DNA of 64,000 nucleotides from contig NC_069125.1 of the NCBI RefSeq assembly GCF_026914265.1, positions 8,473,117 to 8,537,116 of the forward strand. The letters are read 5' to 3'. This document shows positions 36,967 through 49,867 of this stretch, one piece after another (position 1 is the stretch's first letter; each line of letters begins with the position of its first letter). Made by a program: the position numbers and the translations under genes. The notes under the pieces are model-generated. The model did no database searches and was not told where the DNA came from. It worked only from the letters and a program-made list of their open reading frames with translations. Source of the DNA: Mya arenaria (taxonomy: Eukaryota; Mollusca; Bivalvia; Myida; Myidae).

Positions 36967-37312
36967 TTCGAAATAAATTTTGAGTTGTTGGTTCTGTTTT
37001 TATTTACATATATTGTACACCTTTCTTTTCTGGACCATGTATTCTCCTGCTAGCATTCAAACACAATGCACCATTTCGGACTACTGTTTTCTCCAAAAAC
37101 TTTAAACCAAATAAGTTTTTGCTCGAAGTGAGGGGCGCAAATCAAAAGGTTATGCCATGAGTAACGCTCCCAGAGTCTTTCATAGGATAAATATTTGTTG
37201 ACTCGAACACATATGGTTTAAATCTTTACATATACGTTTAGTACATTGGCTACGAGTGCATACGATCACTTATTACAAACACATTTGATTATTTTTTTAT
37301 TTAAATGCTAAG

Positions 37313-37366
<54 letters not shown>

Positions 37367-37470
37367 TTCTTCTTCTTCTTCTTCTTCTTCTTCTTCTTCT
37401 TCTTCTTCTTCTTCTTCTTCTTCTTCTTCTTCTTCTTCTCATTATTATTATTATAATTATTATTATTAAT
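37313..37470. repeat. Compound (ATT)n(CTT)n(ATT)n microsatellite
   Basis: ATT repeats to about 37366, then about 75 bases of CTT, then ATT again. This compound form is unique among the four tRNA-linked microsatellites. Confidence 0.97.
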
Positions 37471-37894
37471 GGTGCATGACTTTACCTGTTACATACATGC
37501 TTGCAATGCGCTACAACACTTTCCTACAGCAAGGCTCAGGTAACGACCGCTTTAAATCGGCCGAAGAAACCTATTGATCTACGAATAACTTGTTATAACT
37601 ATGGTCCTCGGGATCTTTTCTAATAATCCCATACTTATTTCAAATACGAACACTTATACTTGCTCATACCACCCATTTCTTTTTCCTCCGTCTTTAACCT
37701 TTTCTCATGCCACTGATCGGCTCATTTTCGGGTACTCCCGTTGGTTACCATACGTTGATAATATTACATGAGTATTGGTATATGTCCATACAGGTCACGA
37801 GTAGGCCTGTTTTATATACTACAACAATCCTTTAAAGGACATTCCATGCATTTGAATTTCTAACTTGGTAAGCAATAATTACTTTAATAATAAA

Positions 37895-39100
37895 TAATAT
37901 CTGCGGTGATGTCCATCGTAATTCAGGCCCTGTCGATTAAGACAACTTGACAATACACCCAGAAGTTACAAAAACCCTTTATAGCCAAGTATCACTGCTT
38001 CACTATAACGATCAGAGGTTTATACCCTAAAAAGGCCAATTCTGTTTGCAGAGTTGAACGCTTATGATGTTATCTCTTTCACTAAAACAAGGCTAGATCC
38101 AAATGTCAACGTAGGCGAGCTACGTTTATCAGTTCAATTCAGAAAGGATAGTTCTAACAAATATGGAGGCATTCTCGTGTACGTTACTCACAGCATACCG
38201 GCAATACGTAGACATGACCTCGAACCTGCCACTGTGGAAAGTATTTGGTTTGAAAAGCATATAAACACCGAAAGATTGGAACATTTTATAGACCCCCTAT
38301 TTCTACATATGCAGTCCTTACTTAAATGGAAACTACGTATCGTATAACTAAACAAACGCCCACTCCGAGTGAATAACTTTATTAATAATTAAAACAGTGT
38401 CACGCTTTCAGTCGGATCGTAACACAGGCAGAAACTCGCGATATATCCTTGCTTAAAAGCCTTCCCGTCTAGCAGTCATACCGACCTTTATTACCACAGT
38501 GCACTAGACAGGTTATGCAAATACCAGACAGGTTTTGCAATCTAAGAATATGCACCTAACAAGGCAATGCGTCCCTGGGGTTTGGTATCAGTAACTATTG
38601 GTAATATGTTGCTCTACTATTGGAATGGCATTTGGCACTGATATAACGGATATTCTTATTATGGGCAATTTGAATCTCGAATTACACAAACCTTAGTTTG
38701 CTAACAAACTTTCTAATATCACACTCTTATAGATTAGGACAACTCATTTCGTCCCCAACTCAGTTCACAAAAACGCACCATTCTACTATCGATCTACTAT
38801 TACCATTGCCCGGTTTTCTGTTCACTAAACCTATTTAAGCCTTTTCATCCCTACTTTTAAACGTCTAAGTAGGAATTTCGATTTATGAAACTATGATCTC
38901 CTCCACAAAAAAGGAAAAAGATTTTGATTGGACTTCAATACGGCATGACGAATTTAAACAATTACACGCCCGATTTTAAATCACAACTAATGTCTTTCTG
39001 TACGGAAATGTCTCCACATAACATAAGAAAATCACAGCCTCCTTGGATGCATGACAACAATAGAATACTCATTCGAAGCCACAAACATGTTGGACATTCG
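37895..39100 (+). mobile_element. LINE ORF2 endonuclease and linker fragment
   Basis: Decayed 2A-like GDVHRNSGP at 37915-37941. Endonuclease phrases ELNAYDVI-like and GGILVYVTHSIPAIRRHDLE (38054-38347). DILIMGNLNLE near 38660 is the GDFN box with D lost. Then a linker with SQPPWMHDNNRILIRSHK (about 39030-39090). About 38345-38620 looks like an unrelated insertion within the endonuclease. RT is absent. Confidence 0.82.
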
Positions 39101-39109
39101 ATTTTATTT

Positions 39110-42100
39110 AATAATGGTCTTGTTCCTGTATTTTCATTGTATTATCAACAACCAAAACACGAGCAAGGCAGGAAATAATCATCTAATACCGAAGCAGTAA
39201 ATCATCTATTATGAAGTATCACCGTAAAATCAGAAAACGGTGTATGCGAATTTGAAAAGTCAGAAGAAGTACCAATGGAAGGCCAGTAATGTCAATCATG
39301 ACTTTCGTTTATTTGTCTCAATGATATCAGCTGTAAATTGTTTTCCGCCTTTTTCCGATGTTTATCACCGTCTTTTGACCGAACTGCTCTGACTTTAACT
39401 AATAACAAATACAAGGATCTTACGCTTAGGACTTAAATGTATTCTCTGCTTACCCATAAAAATATCGTACCCAATGCAACGATACGACGTTTCTTATTGC
39501 CATGAGTTGGAGATAAAAATATCATCTCTACGGTCTAAATTAATGGCGTAAGCCTAAATATGATATTTTGCGTTTGCCAAAAGGTGTGATTAAACAGCTT
39601 TTAGAGATACAATTGGCGTGAATCTTTTCCAGAAACTATCCAGTTCAAATGAATCGGTTAACATTAAGTTTAAAATCCTAAGATAATCAAAGATAAGTTT
39701 AGTTGCATTTAAACATATGTATTTCGTTGACTGAAAATGACATTTTTCTTAAATAAAAATAAATCGGTCATTGAAGAAATGTATGCATTGGAGTTAAAGC
39801 TATCATCTCAAGTGTTGCTATTGTAGAAACAATTTGCATTAATTATACTAGTGGAAAAATAGTACATATGCACGATCAGATAATCGTCATTAAATGATTC
39901 AAGCCGTTTCGTGATTACTTGCTGATTTAAGCATTTTCCATAACATGTGCCTTTTTCAGACAAAACGAGTAACATTAATAAGACGTTTAACGTCAGATGT
40001 TACAGCTGACATTTCAGATCATCAGGCTTTTTGGAATTAATACAATTATCTGTAGTGGGCAGACATTAAATAGGGTTATAGAATTCAAGTGATTTTCCAT
40101 TAGCCGCGAATGTATATCGCTATAAAATGTTAAGGAATGTTCTCATAATATTGCAAGTAAAATAAGGGAATATTTTAGAAGTTAAACTTTGTTAAGCATT
40201 TTATCAAAGTAAAATGTTGCTATTGATCACGTCAAAATATTACCTTAATGCCATACTAGTATCTGGTCTATATCTAAACGCTAAATTTATCTATTTTGCT
40301 GTGCATCCGGAGTCCTTCACTGATAATTTTCCTCGGAACCCATTATTCCTAAATAAATGCATACTCTAGAGATGCACAGTTTTAATATGATATATACATA
40401 AATTTATGATTGTGACTGGCTAAACCCATGGTTGTAAATTGGGAGAGGCCCGAGGGATGAACTCAAGCAGAACTTTAAATTGTTATTTGACACTTCATCG
40501 ATACTTCATATTGAAATAAGTTGATCAATACGAACAAGGGGATATCTCGGGAAATTCTTTCTCAAAATTTGCGTTTTGCCAATCTATGTGAAAATTCCTT
40601 TAGACTGAAATAACATTTTTAATCAATTAACCAATCAATTGAAATGTCTTGTTGAAACATATGTTGTTGATTTAATGTTAAATCGATCTAAAATCGGCAA
40701 AAACGAAACAGAATAGGCTTTTGAACTCCAATCCACAAAATTATATCGATACATTTAATTCAAATTAATGTAAGGTTTTATTTAAGGTGTCGACTAGTAG
40801 TGGTATCGTACCCGAGAACCGGTGGCTTGGTGCAGCCCAGTTGGCGGGAGTTGGCCCTTTTGACTTTTTTTCTGTTGTTTGCCTTCAGCATTCATTAACT
40901 TATTTATTTATTCATCTGATCATTTACTCATACAATGCCGAGGTATATCAGATTTTATTACCCTCAAACAGTAAGACATTAATGAAGCTGTATTAGCTTG
41001 ATTTTTACCTATACTTTTGACCAATTCAATGTGGTATATATGGGAATCTCCTAGCCGTGCTCAACATAAATCTATCAGAACAGTTTCCTGGCATTCGGTT
41101 ATATCAACGTCTTTGCAATATCACCGCAAAGAAGCGGTGTCATTCAGTGTAAAAACAGATCCTTTGTTGTTATGTATGCCCTTCTTAAACATCTGAAATA
41201 AATACCATTTAGAAGTGTTTCATTTATTCGAGAAAAGGAAGACTCAAGCGTCCGCGTATCACTTAACCGATGCAATACTTGTAGCAAAATCGGTAGTGAT
41301 GGGTATTTGATACATTTTTGAATAAAATGGTGTTATTAGTAATGTGTGAACGGACATTATTTAGTTTCCAATCTGTCGCTTGATATCGAGGTATGACATT
41401 TTTGCCCATCTTATTTTGTTGAAAATGCAAAATATCAGTATATATATTGCCACAAATCTTCATCATATTTAAGTAGCGTTTGCTGCTGTGAATATACGTT
41501 TGTTAAAGAATTTCCATCGCTGTCTGCGAATTACTAAGGAACATGAAACAATTCTGAGACTTCTCAACTAAAAGCCATTTCCAGGCATAGTATTCTTCCT
41601 TTGAAATCCAACCATGCTTTTGTACTTACAGCGATTTTCGTAAATGTATTATTTTTGAAAGTAAAATATTCATTTCTTTGAGCCAATTGTTATTAAACAC
41701 ATTATATAAGCACATCAAAATATACTTATTTCATGTCCGGAGTTAGACATATAATAAAAGTAAGTTTATTAAAACAATGCTCAGTATATAATTTTACCAT
41801 TATCATTCATCAGAGGTTTGATAATGATAAATCGTTGGTACGCATAACATTTACACTCTGATGTACTTGAGTATCTATTTCAAACAAATACATGAGAGGG
41901 AATTTCGGTTTTGATATAAAAAAGATCAATCTTCAATAAGGAAAATTAAAATTTGTTTACCAGTAAATTGAGCATGCTTTAGGCTTATACAAGAAACTCT
42001 TCAGCAATCCATTTTGTGTATATGTTTTATGTCTCTAGAAACAAAAGATAAGGCAATATAATCCTATTACTCAACAGGCAATGCGATCATATTAGTACTA

Positions 42101-43440
42101 CAATTTAGTACAACAATTAAGCCAATCCAAACAACTGGAACAAGATCTTCTAATCGGCACGGACTTCAAACGCCAGTATGCATAAGTATTACAAAATGAT
42201 AATAATACACTGAAATCTACATAGAACAATCCATGTAGTCGAAAGTTAATAAAAAGTTATGTGAAAAACTACAGACACAAGCTCAGTAGCCAAAAAAAAA
42301 ATACAAACAAGAAGCATGGAACAACAACACAAAACTCCACAAACAGCACAGTGCATATATACTATATTAAAATAGGTACGTTTATTAAGGATTGATAGGT
42401 ACCGCCTTCGAACGGTCAGCTAAATGTAAATTTACTTGGGGTTTAAACCAGTTTACGTGCACAAACCTCACTCCTATCCCAACAATCCTGAATAAAGAAA
42501 AAAACCGTTAAAGGTAAATCTTATCATATATGCATTAACTTAAAGACAATTAATAATAAAACAATTAATAATAAACTTATAGGTAAACCAAAAGTACTTC
42601 AGTTAACCCCATTTAGACGCACACGTAAGGGCTCAAATGACACTGAACGAGATATACATACGTACAGACACAACACACATTAAGAACATGCATACTAAAG
42701 ATTCCCTATCAATATGGATCATCGGTACAGAACGGTCAGTGAAACCCGATAGCAATGGAACACGAATTAATTTGTTAAAAACTTGTTGATATGCACATTA
42801 CCTCGAACATGTCCCAAAATTTAACAATAGATAAAACAATCAAATTATAAGCCTCATCGGACCTAGCTTCAACTTGAAAATAATGAAAAATAAGAACAAA
42901 CAAATATTTAAACTATTAAAGAACTTTCAAGTATTCACCTACCGGACGCAAACATCACCTGCAGATGAATGATTCAAGCCGGAGTAACAGCATCAATTTT
43001 TAAACGGTTGGATGCCGTCATTAAATGGAACAAATTAATCGAAACAATTCTCTCATATATGAACAGTTATCTATACATAAAGCGGCATCGCCGGGCCAAG
43101 GTTAATCATAAATCGATGTAAATCATTAGGATATCATTGGTTGATGAAAACCGGATATGATATCGGATTTGTTCTGAGAATCGTTGTTTTAGGAATACAA
43201 GATCACACACATTAAAGAAGAAATACTGTTTTACTGGTGGAAGAAATGCAAGGGGATTTCCCCTGAACTGTTCAAGCTTGAGAAAAAGACTCGGCGCCTG
43301 TCAGACACAGAGCCCGTTAGTGAGCACAATACTGACACTGAATGTGTAACGAGCCTAACTAGTTGTATAAGTTTAAAATAGAGACTAATGATAAACCACT
43401 GTTATTTCTCTTGACTTTTTTTGACATAACAGTGCACAGC
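39110..43440. repeat. Long duplicated segment, copy b
   Basis: Pairs in order with 20640-25460: caaccaaaacacgagcaagg (39148), ccttcactgataattttcct (40315), tgctcaacataaatctatc (41057), cactgaacgagatatacata (42640), then LINE ORF1. The GC-rich repeat is shortened (40780-40930). I see no gene in these 4.3 kb. Confidence 0.7.
42265..42490 (+). repeat. Dispersed repeat R (cacaagctcagtagc family), copy 1
   Basis: Phrases acagacacaagctcagtagc, actccacaaacagcacagtg and ggtaccgccttcgaacggtc. Other copies: 51870-52060 (+), 53525-53700 (-), 60195-60470 (-), fragments at 33040-33130 (-) and 58880-58925 (+). Non-coding, family not named. Confidence 0.65.
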
Positions 43441-43441
43441 T

Positions 43442-43968
43442 ATGTCGTTCGCTGATCATCCCAATGTGAGTGTAAACACTCCTAATGGAGCAGACGGACA
43501 ACTGTCACAGACCCCACAGAGCCAAAATCCTTTTGGACAGCAACACGTCCTCCTTCAGCACATATTTTCTCAACAGCAGCTATTCTTTAGGCCACCGCAA
43601 GGGCAAAACATCATGTCATCTAAAACAGCCCTACCATGTTTCGATGCCACCTCTTCAGTCCATCCTGACTGACTTTGACTAACAGAAGATAGTACACTGT
43701 GTAAAAGCCTCCATCCTATCTGAGAACTCCATGCTTGTGGAAGCAAAAGTACAGGTAACCTCACTATCTGGCAAAATGAGTACACCTTCACTTGATCACG
43801 ATGACCTCCATCAATAAAGTAGGCGACATAATGTCCGAATAAGTAATATCCCTTAAAAAAGGACGAATCTACTAATGAAATAGTCCTACAGGTTGGCAAG
43901 AAGGCTTGGTCTAACATATCTGAGACGGAAATACGGTGCTCCCATCGTATCGGGTTTAGTATAGTTGT
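43442..43968 (+). pseudogene. LINE ORF1, best-preserved N-terminal copy
   Basis: Opens MSFADHPNVSV and stays open for 76 codons, rich in Q and P (SQTPQSQNPFGQQ, RPPQGQNIMSS). It then continues with a frameshift and stops into the RRM-like phrases also seen at 25.8 kb (DESTNEIVLQVGKKAWSNIS, SHRIG) and ends there. It is joined straight to the pre-endonuclease region (about 43970), with no tRNA pair or microsatellite between, unlike 25.5-31.3 kb. Confidence 0.75.
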
Positions 43969-44249
43969 ATCATGCATTATTGTAGTATCAATTTAACTTG
44001 TTGCTAAAGATCTATTGATAACTTGTTGTAACTTTGATCCTCGAGATTTTTTCTCATAACCCCATTCTTATGTTAAATACGAACACCTTATACTTTCTCC
44101 TACCCCCCATTTCTATTCTTTCTCTCTCTTTCACTTTTTTTATACGAACAATTGGCTCATTTTCGGGGACTCCCATTGTTTATCGTACGTTGATGGTATT
44201 ACATGAGTATTGATATAGGTAAATACAGGATACCAGTAGGCATGATTTC

Positions 44250-45290
44250 TATCCTTTAAAGGACTCCAAAAGTTCAGCACATATGAATTTCTCACTTGGT
44301 CAGCTATAATTCTTCTATGTCCATACTTATCAGGCCCTGTCAATTTATGCAACGCGACAATACACTCAGGATTTACAGAATCTCCCTAAAGTCAAGTGTC
44401 CCTACTTCGCTATAACGTTCAGAACTTTTAACATAAAAGGACATTTTGTTTCTAGAATTGAACGCTCATGATGTTATCTCGTTCACTGAAACATGACTTG
44501 ATCCAAATGTCAACGATGACGAGCTACTTTTTACATCTGTTCAGTTCCATTCAGAAAGAATATGTCTAACAATCATTGAGGAATCCTCGTGTACGTTACT
44601 CACAGCATACCAGCAATACATAGACATGACCCTACAGTAAGTTGCGTTTTGTTCAATAAACATTTTTAAGCCTATTTACCCCTCTTTCAAACGTCTTATT
44701 TGGAATTTCGAATTAGAAACTCTGATCTCCTCCTCCAAACAATTAGTGTTTGGACTTCAATACAGCATGACGACATTATCAACTACACGACCGATTTTAC
44801 ACCACATCTACTGTCTTTCTGTACGAAACGATTCCCAATAAAATGGTAATTATACGCAAATCACAGACTCCTTGGATGCATAACAACATTAGAACACTCA
44901 TTCCTAGGCGCAAACGACAAAGCAAGAACTACAAACATTCAAACAGATTGGGTCTCATACAAACACCTAAGAATTCTAACATTACATACAATAAGTGAAA
45001 CATGATCTCAGCACACAGATAAATTAGCAAATCAACTCAGAGAACCAAATATCACATGTGCAGACTTTTGGAATATATAGAAGAACTTTGGTAACACAAA
45101 TTCGACATCTACATCAATAACAATGATTCTTACATCTCAGACGACATAGACAAGGCTATGATTATTTTAATTTAGTCTCAGACAATACCTGAAAACGCCA
45201 ACAAAAATCTACCTGCAATCGATCATTCCTCTATTCCTCATTACATATCCTCAATCGATATTTTCTCGGATGAAGTCTTCTCAGTGATTT
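44250..45290 (+). mobile_element. LINE ORF2 fragment: endonuclease start and linker to RT
   Basis: A decayed 2A region and endonuclease N-terminus (44340-44640) are followed after an internal loss by the linker (TPWMHNNIRTLI-like at 44870; SYISDDIDKAM near 45135; HSSIPHYISSIDIFSDEVFS near 45230-45290). The RT palm is missing. The same linker leads into RT at 58930-59300. Confidence 0.78.
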
Positions 45291-48230
45291 TGAGAAGTAT
45301 GATGTTGAGACCAGTGTTTTCCTAACAGTGTGGAGGCCGTGGCCAAAATAATTTCTGACGAACGATTTAATGTACACTTTGTGCTTTTCCGTGTATGTCT
45401 TTCAGATAAATAGTGTGGTTCATCTGCTGGCTTAATTTTCGTGTGATCCTCACAGTTTTTTATGAAGTGGGCATGTTTTATTTTAAGTATAAGCATGATC
45501 TGAAATACAAATTATGTAAATGATATTTTAGTGCGTCTAAGACGGCGTTCAAATTCCCGTAAGGAGATAGATAATAACTGGCATTACTTTACACGCCAAA
45601 TAGATACATCTAGCTTCTGCGGTTTATATCTTCCAAAATAAAGACTGGTAATGGAAGAATTTGAAACTTAGCTTTCGTTCTCGTCTTGATGTGTGCTGCT
45701 TGCATACCATTTTGTTTTTATGGGGAGTACTTGCATAGAAACCAACGATGTTCCCTTAGGGACCTAGAGATCTCATCAAGAATGTCTGGCCATTTTTGAA
45801 AGCTCTTACTGCTTTTATTGTTACGGAGAAAATAATATCAAAGAAAAGTTGTAAAATTCCGAAGACACAACAAATTCGTCCCTAAAACGAATTTTCTAGG
45901 TATAATGATAATGCAATATTCACTACAGAGAAAATTCTAAAGTCAATAACCTACTATGATTATTTTTATCCAAGTCCAAATGTTAGCCATTTCCAACAGT
46001 TTAATATAACGTTTTAATTGTATAACCAATGCCTTGTTACCTTTTTTTATAACAATTTTCAGCCTTTCTTGGCCTGAGTCCGAAAGTCATTAGTTTACAT
46101 CATTTTAGACATAGGGACGGCCTTTCTTCATAAGGGGTTTTAATCATTAAGCCTATTACCTCGAGGATAACATTTGAGTATTCTAAAGGATTGTTTATCT
46201 TTGATCAATGTTCCCTATTGTTTCTATAGTAATAGCTTCACGAAACAATAAATAGGGTTTGCTTAAATGTTTGCCTACTGGGCTTATATCTGTAGTTTCC
46301 ATTGTATTAATGCACATTTTAACCCTGTTACAGGGTTTCTTTCGCTTTCAACTTTGAATCTAAGAGCTGGCACGTACATCAAAGGAACAGATTAGTTCCG
46401 CTACAGTTAAGGGTTTAAATTATTTGTATTTTAATGATAAATAATTTATCAATTATCGGTGCTGGCGTGTATTATCCTGCTAATTTAAGTTTACTGAAGA
46501 GAGGTCGACGGTACTGCTGTTTCATGTCGATCTATAAAATGTTAAAAACTGGTATATTTATTCTTTACTTGTGGCCATTTAGTCTCCATGTCGTAAAACT
46601 AGACGTTAATAAAAATTTGCAACTAGGTTTGTCTATGTAGTTGATGGATTTAAGATTAAATTGAGAAATCCTTCCATCAGAACCACTGAATTATATCGGT
46701 GTAACTTGAATTAAGATGCAAACAGTTAAACCTTCAATCAAATATATCGGTGTCAAACCAGCTTAAAATAAGATTCAATTATTTAAACCTCAATCACTAG
46801 GAGTCAAACTGGTGAAACAACAATATAAAAAGGAGCATCAGGATGATGAACTATAACAGCGGAAAAAAGCATTCAAGAAAAACTATATTGAAATTTGACA
46901 TTTTAGGCACCACGTGTGTTTCTGTTATCCTCACCATATGTCTGTTTCCCAAGTAGGTGTATCAAGTGTATCAGTTAATGTTAATCATTATGAGTATTTT
47001 GAGGGATACTGCTTATGATGAGCAGAAGATGCTAGATGTAGCAGCAATACTATTCTATTCGTTTTAGGAAAGGACACTTGGTGTGTTCTTGGAATGCATA
47101 TCATGACAAAATTCCGGGCTACAACGTTTCACCAACGTCTTAATAAAAGTGAATAAGCTGTGTCATTTCGCGAAAAGGCAGATGTTTTAGTGGGGTGTGT
47201 TATTATTTTGCACTGTTCTTAATATACTAGCGGAATAAAACTGTGCGTTATGCGAAATCTGACAAGAATAATATCAAGTTGCTAGATGATATCATGATAA
47301 TCTTTGTAAACTTTAGAAGTAAATATAAATGTGCTATTGAGAGGTTCCCATATCGTAGTTTTTATAATTAAGATATCTTGAGATAAATCTATTTCGGGGG
47401 CTATTCAAAAGTATGCATAGTTTATTTTTTCCCTCTCTATGGTTGCGGATAAGTGTGGCCAGTGTGGCATGTCTTGTTAACATAAATGTAAATAACATGA
47501 GTGTTATCTCCAAAATTTTTATAATTGATTAGCAGATGGAACATATCTGTTGCAGGAACATTAAAGTGTAAACCTTATTCGTTATTTTCCGTCAGATCTT
47601 GTCGACAGCAATAATTCAATGTAACATTCAGGACCAAGCCGAGTAGTGCACGTAAAATCACAGGAATGTGTATATTATATGAAATGAAAAATCAGTTTTT
47701 TGCAAACCAACACACTGATCAAAAAATAAACACTATCACTATAATGCAACTTTGATTTAAAAGATTCAAAAGAACAATAAAAAAAATGCCGAAACATCTG
47801 TAACCACAAATGCCAGAATGAGTTCCAATGTAGGGCTAATTATGTCAATGATGAATGTCGTTAATTGTCGCAATGATTTATGTTGCTTATTTCTTTTCGC
47901 CATGTTTTCCTAAATAAAAATATACCGCCGTCCGTTCTGACCACGGCGTTCTGAATTTCATTAGAACGAAATACAAGGGACCAGCACGCCAAACTATAAA
48001 ACATACCTTCAAGTCATTTTATTCAATTCCGTGTATTCACTTCCCGGCCAGTTTAGTTTTAACATATTTATTTTACAACGATTGTGAAACAAGTTATTAC
48101 AACATGGTATTACTCACTCTCGTTGGCCCGATTTTACGCGAGATTGTGGTCTTCTGTTGTGGGGGAAACCGGAGAACCCGGAGGAAACCAACTTGTCCGG
48201 CTTGGTGACCACAAACTAAACTCACATACG
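45290..48230. repeat. Duplicated non-coding module after LINE, copy a
   Basis: 45290-46420 matches 61600-62790 (tgtggttcatctgctggctt, gcgtctaagacggcgttcaaa, aaacaataaatagggtttgc). 46490-48230 matches 31830-33250. This is the bridge that shows both modules were once adjacent. No gene is supported. Confidence 0.68.
48072..48228 (-). repeat. SINE body without tRNA head
   Basis: The phrases ttattacaacatgg, ctctcgttggc, ggagaacccggaggaaacc and ctcacatacg correspond to the body of the SINE at 240-425, 8879-9062 and 17731-17903. The tRNA-like head is missing here. Confidence 0.5.
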
Positions 48231-48444
48231 AAAGACTTACAAGAATCGTTAATAGAATTGGCTTTCAAAACATTATATTCGTGTGTAGTCCAATTGACCT
48301 TACGACAGGATTTGATTGACAGGTCCTATCAGCCAATCAGAATGCAGGGCTGATAAGCCGTGTTGCTATCCGCCATTTTGTCCGTCAAACTGACCAGAGT
48401 CCGTCATATACATGCGCTGGCAATTCCTCGCCTTTTTAAGTATT

Positions 48445-48673
48445 ATGGTAAAAAGGTGTTGTCATGGCACTTGTAATTCGGATACAAGGTAGCCAGGCCG
48501 ACTAAAGATGGCTTCCAATTCGTTCCGTATTCGAAACCAGCGAGTTATTTAGAAAAATACAAGTGCTGTATCAGACTCTGTGGAAGACCTCATCAACAGC
48601 TGAACTTGGAAATTTTGAAAGATCTTTCAAAGGCGAAACATCTATACGTCTGTACAAAAGTATTTTTTTGAAC
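48445..48673 (+). pseudogene. THAP zinc-finger domain, first exon of a transposase, frameshifted
   Basis: MVKRCCHGTCNSDTR at the start is the classic THAP opening (C-x-x-x-C of the C2CH finger). After a shift of frame it continues FVPYSKPASYLEKY, CCIRLCGRPHQQLN and YVCTKVF. The usual W of CLRWI is C, and the final CxxH reads CTKV, so the zinc site is damaged. The domain binds transposon ends in P-like and related transposases. A stop follows shortly. A possible downstream piece (ENPDPQAATVFD-like, about 49115) resembles the linker after THAP. Confidence 0.8.
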
Positions 48674-49476
48674 AAAACTACTTATTTCAATCCGCTCAAA
48701 ATTTATTTAATACTGAAATTGTCCGTGCATGACCTAAATAAGTGTTTCTATTTTTAAACAATAAACATCGTACATTTATGCTTTGGCTTGTGTTGTCAAA
48801 TCGGCATTACTGCCAGTAATGGCCATTTAATATCAGGTTCAACATGGACACGATTGATTTCATTCAAGATAGAGGTATTTTTGTTGATACCGTTATGTAG
48901 TTTTTATAAACTGCTTTGCTTTCAAAGTAAATCAGGAAATATCGTACAACTAAATTTTTGTCCGAACCATCGCATGCTTCCGAATCTCATCTACTCGTAT
49001 GGATCCTATGTAAACAATGGCTTTTGTAGCTGTCATTCCGACACATTTCATAGATTTCTTATTTTCATATCAGCACTGTCGACTGGAAATCCAATCAAGA
49101 AAACCCTGACCCTCAAGCAGCTACTGTATTCGACCAGCTCACACCAGCTAGGCCTCCTCCAAACTCAGATAAATATTTGAGCCACCAAAAAAAAAACGAG
49201 AACAGATCGGTCTGAATCGTTAAGGTATTATTTTCTGTATAAAACAATTTATTTCACTGTACATTTAAATCAATTATTATGTTCATTAGAACTTGATTCT
49301 GCCAAACATGTGCTGTAAAGACTTAGACTTATTATGAATAAAGAACAAGTCAAACATGTACATATTTTCATTGTTATTCTTTTATTTTGGGCCATTTACG
49401 TAAATCTACAATATTTAATGATAGTTCATCCAATGTTCAGAGTCCGGATCACATGCACACTCGATTAATAGTATTC

Positions 49477-49665
49477 TTAAAGTTGCACTCTCACAGAATT
49501 CTAGTTTGACACTTTTTGTCTCAGAATCGGCTTATTTTGGCATTCTTTAAATTAAGACCTAATATATAAATCACAAAGCAAACTTCTCCGAGCCAAAATA
49601 TGATAAATGCAATCAAATCCTGTGTAAGTTGTCAAAGTGATCAATCTGTGAAAGTGCAGCTTTAA
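49477..49665. mobile_element. MITE with TTAA-bounded ends, short member
   Basis: Left TTAAAGTTGCACTCTCACAG, right CTGTGAAAGTGCAGCTTTAA: inverted with one mismatch. About 189 bp. Same family as 34692-35069. It is nested inside the THAP element, so it is younger than that insertion. Confidence 0.88.
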
Positions 49666-49867
49666 CAGTGAAAAATAACTTCTGCTAATGCTATATATTT
49701 TAAAATATATTTGCCATTGCAATAAAGAGATATTCACCTACAATATCATACATAAACACCAAAGAAATATCAAAGTTTAAGTAATGTTTGCAAAACAACA
49801 ATGTATTTAATAAATCTGATATTAAATATGCAACAACTGGTGTTATAATCCAGAACTGAAGCTAACA

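Noticed and set aside
48788-49180. 130-codon open frame inside the THAP element
   Set aside because: A different frame of the same stretch gives the more transposase-like ENPDPQ phrase. This one has no recognisable domain and starts without context.
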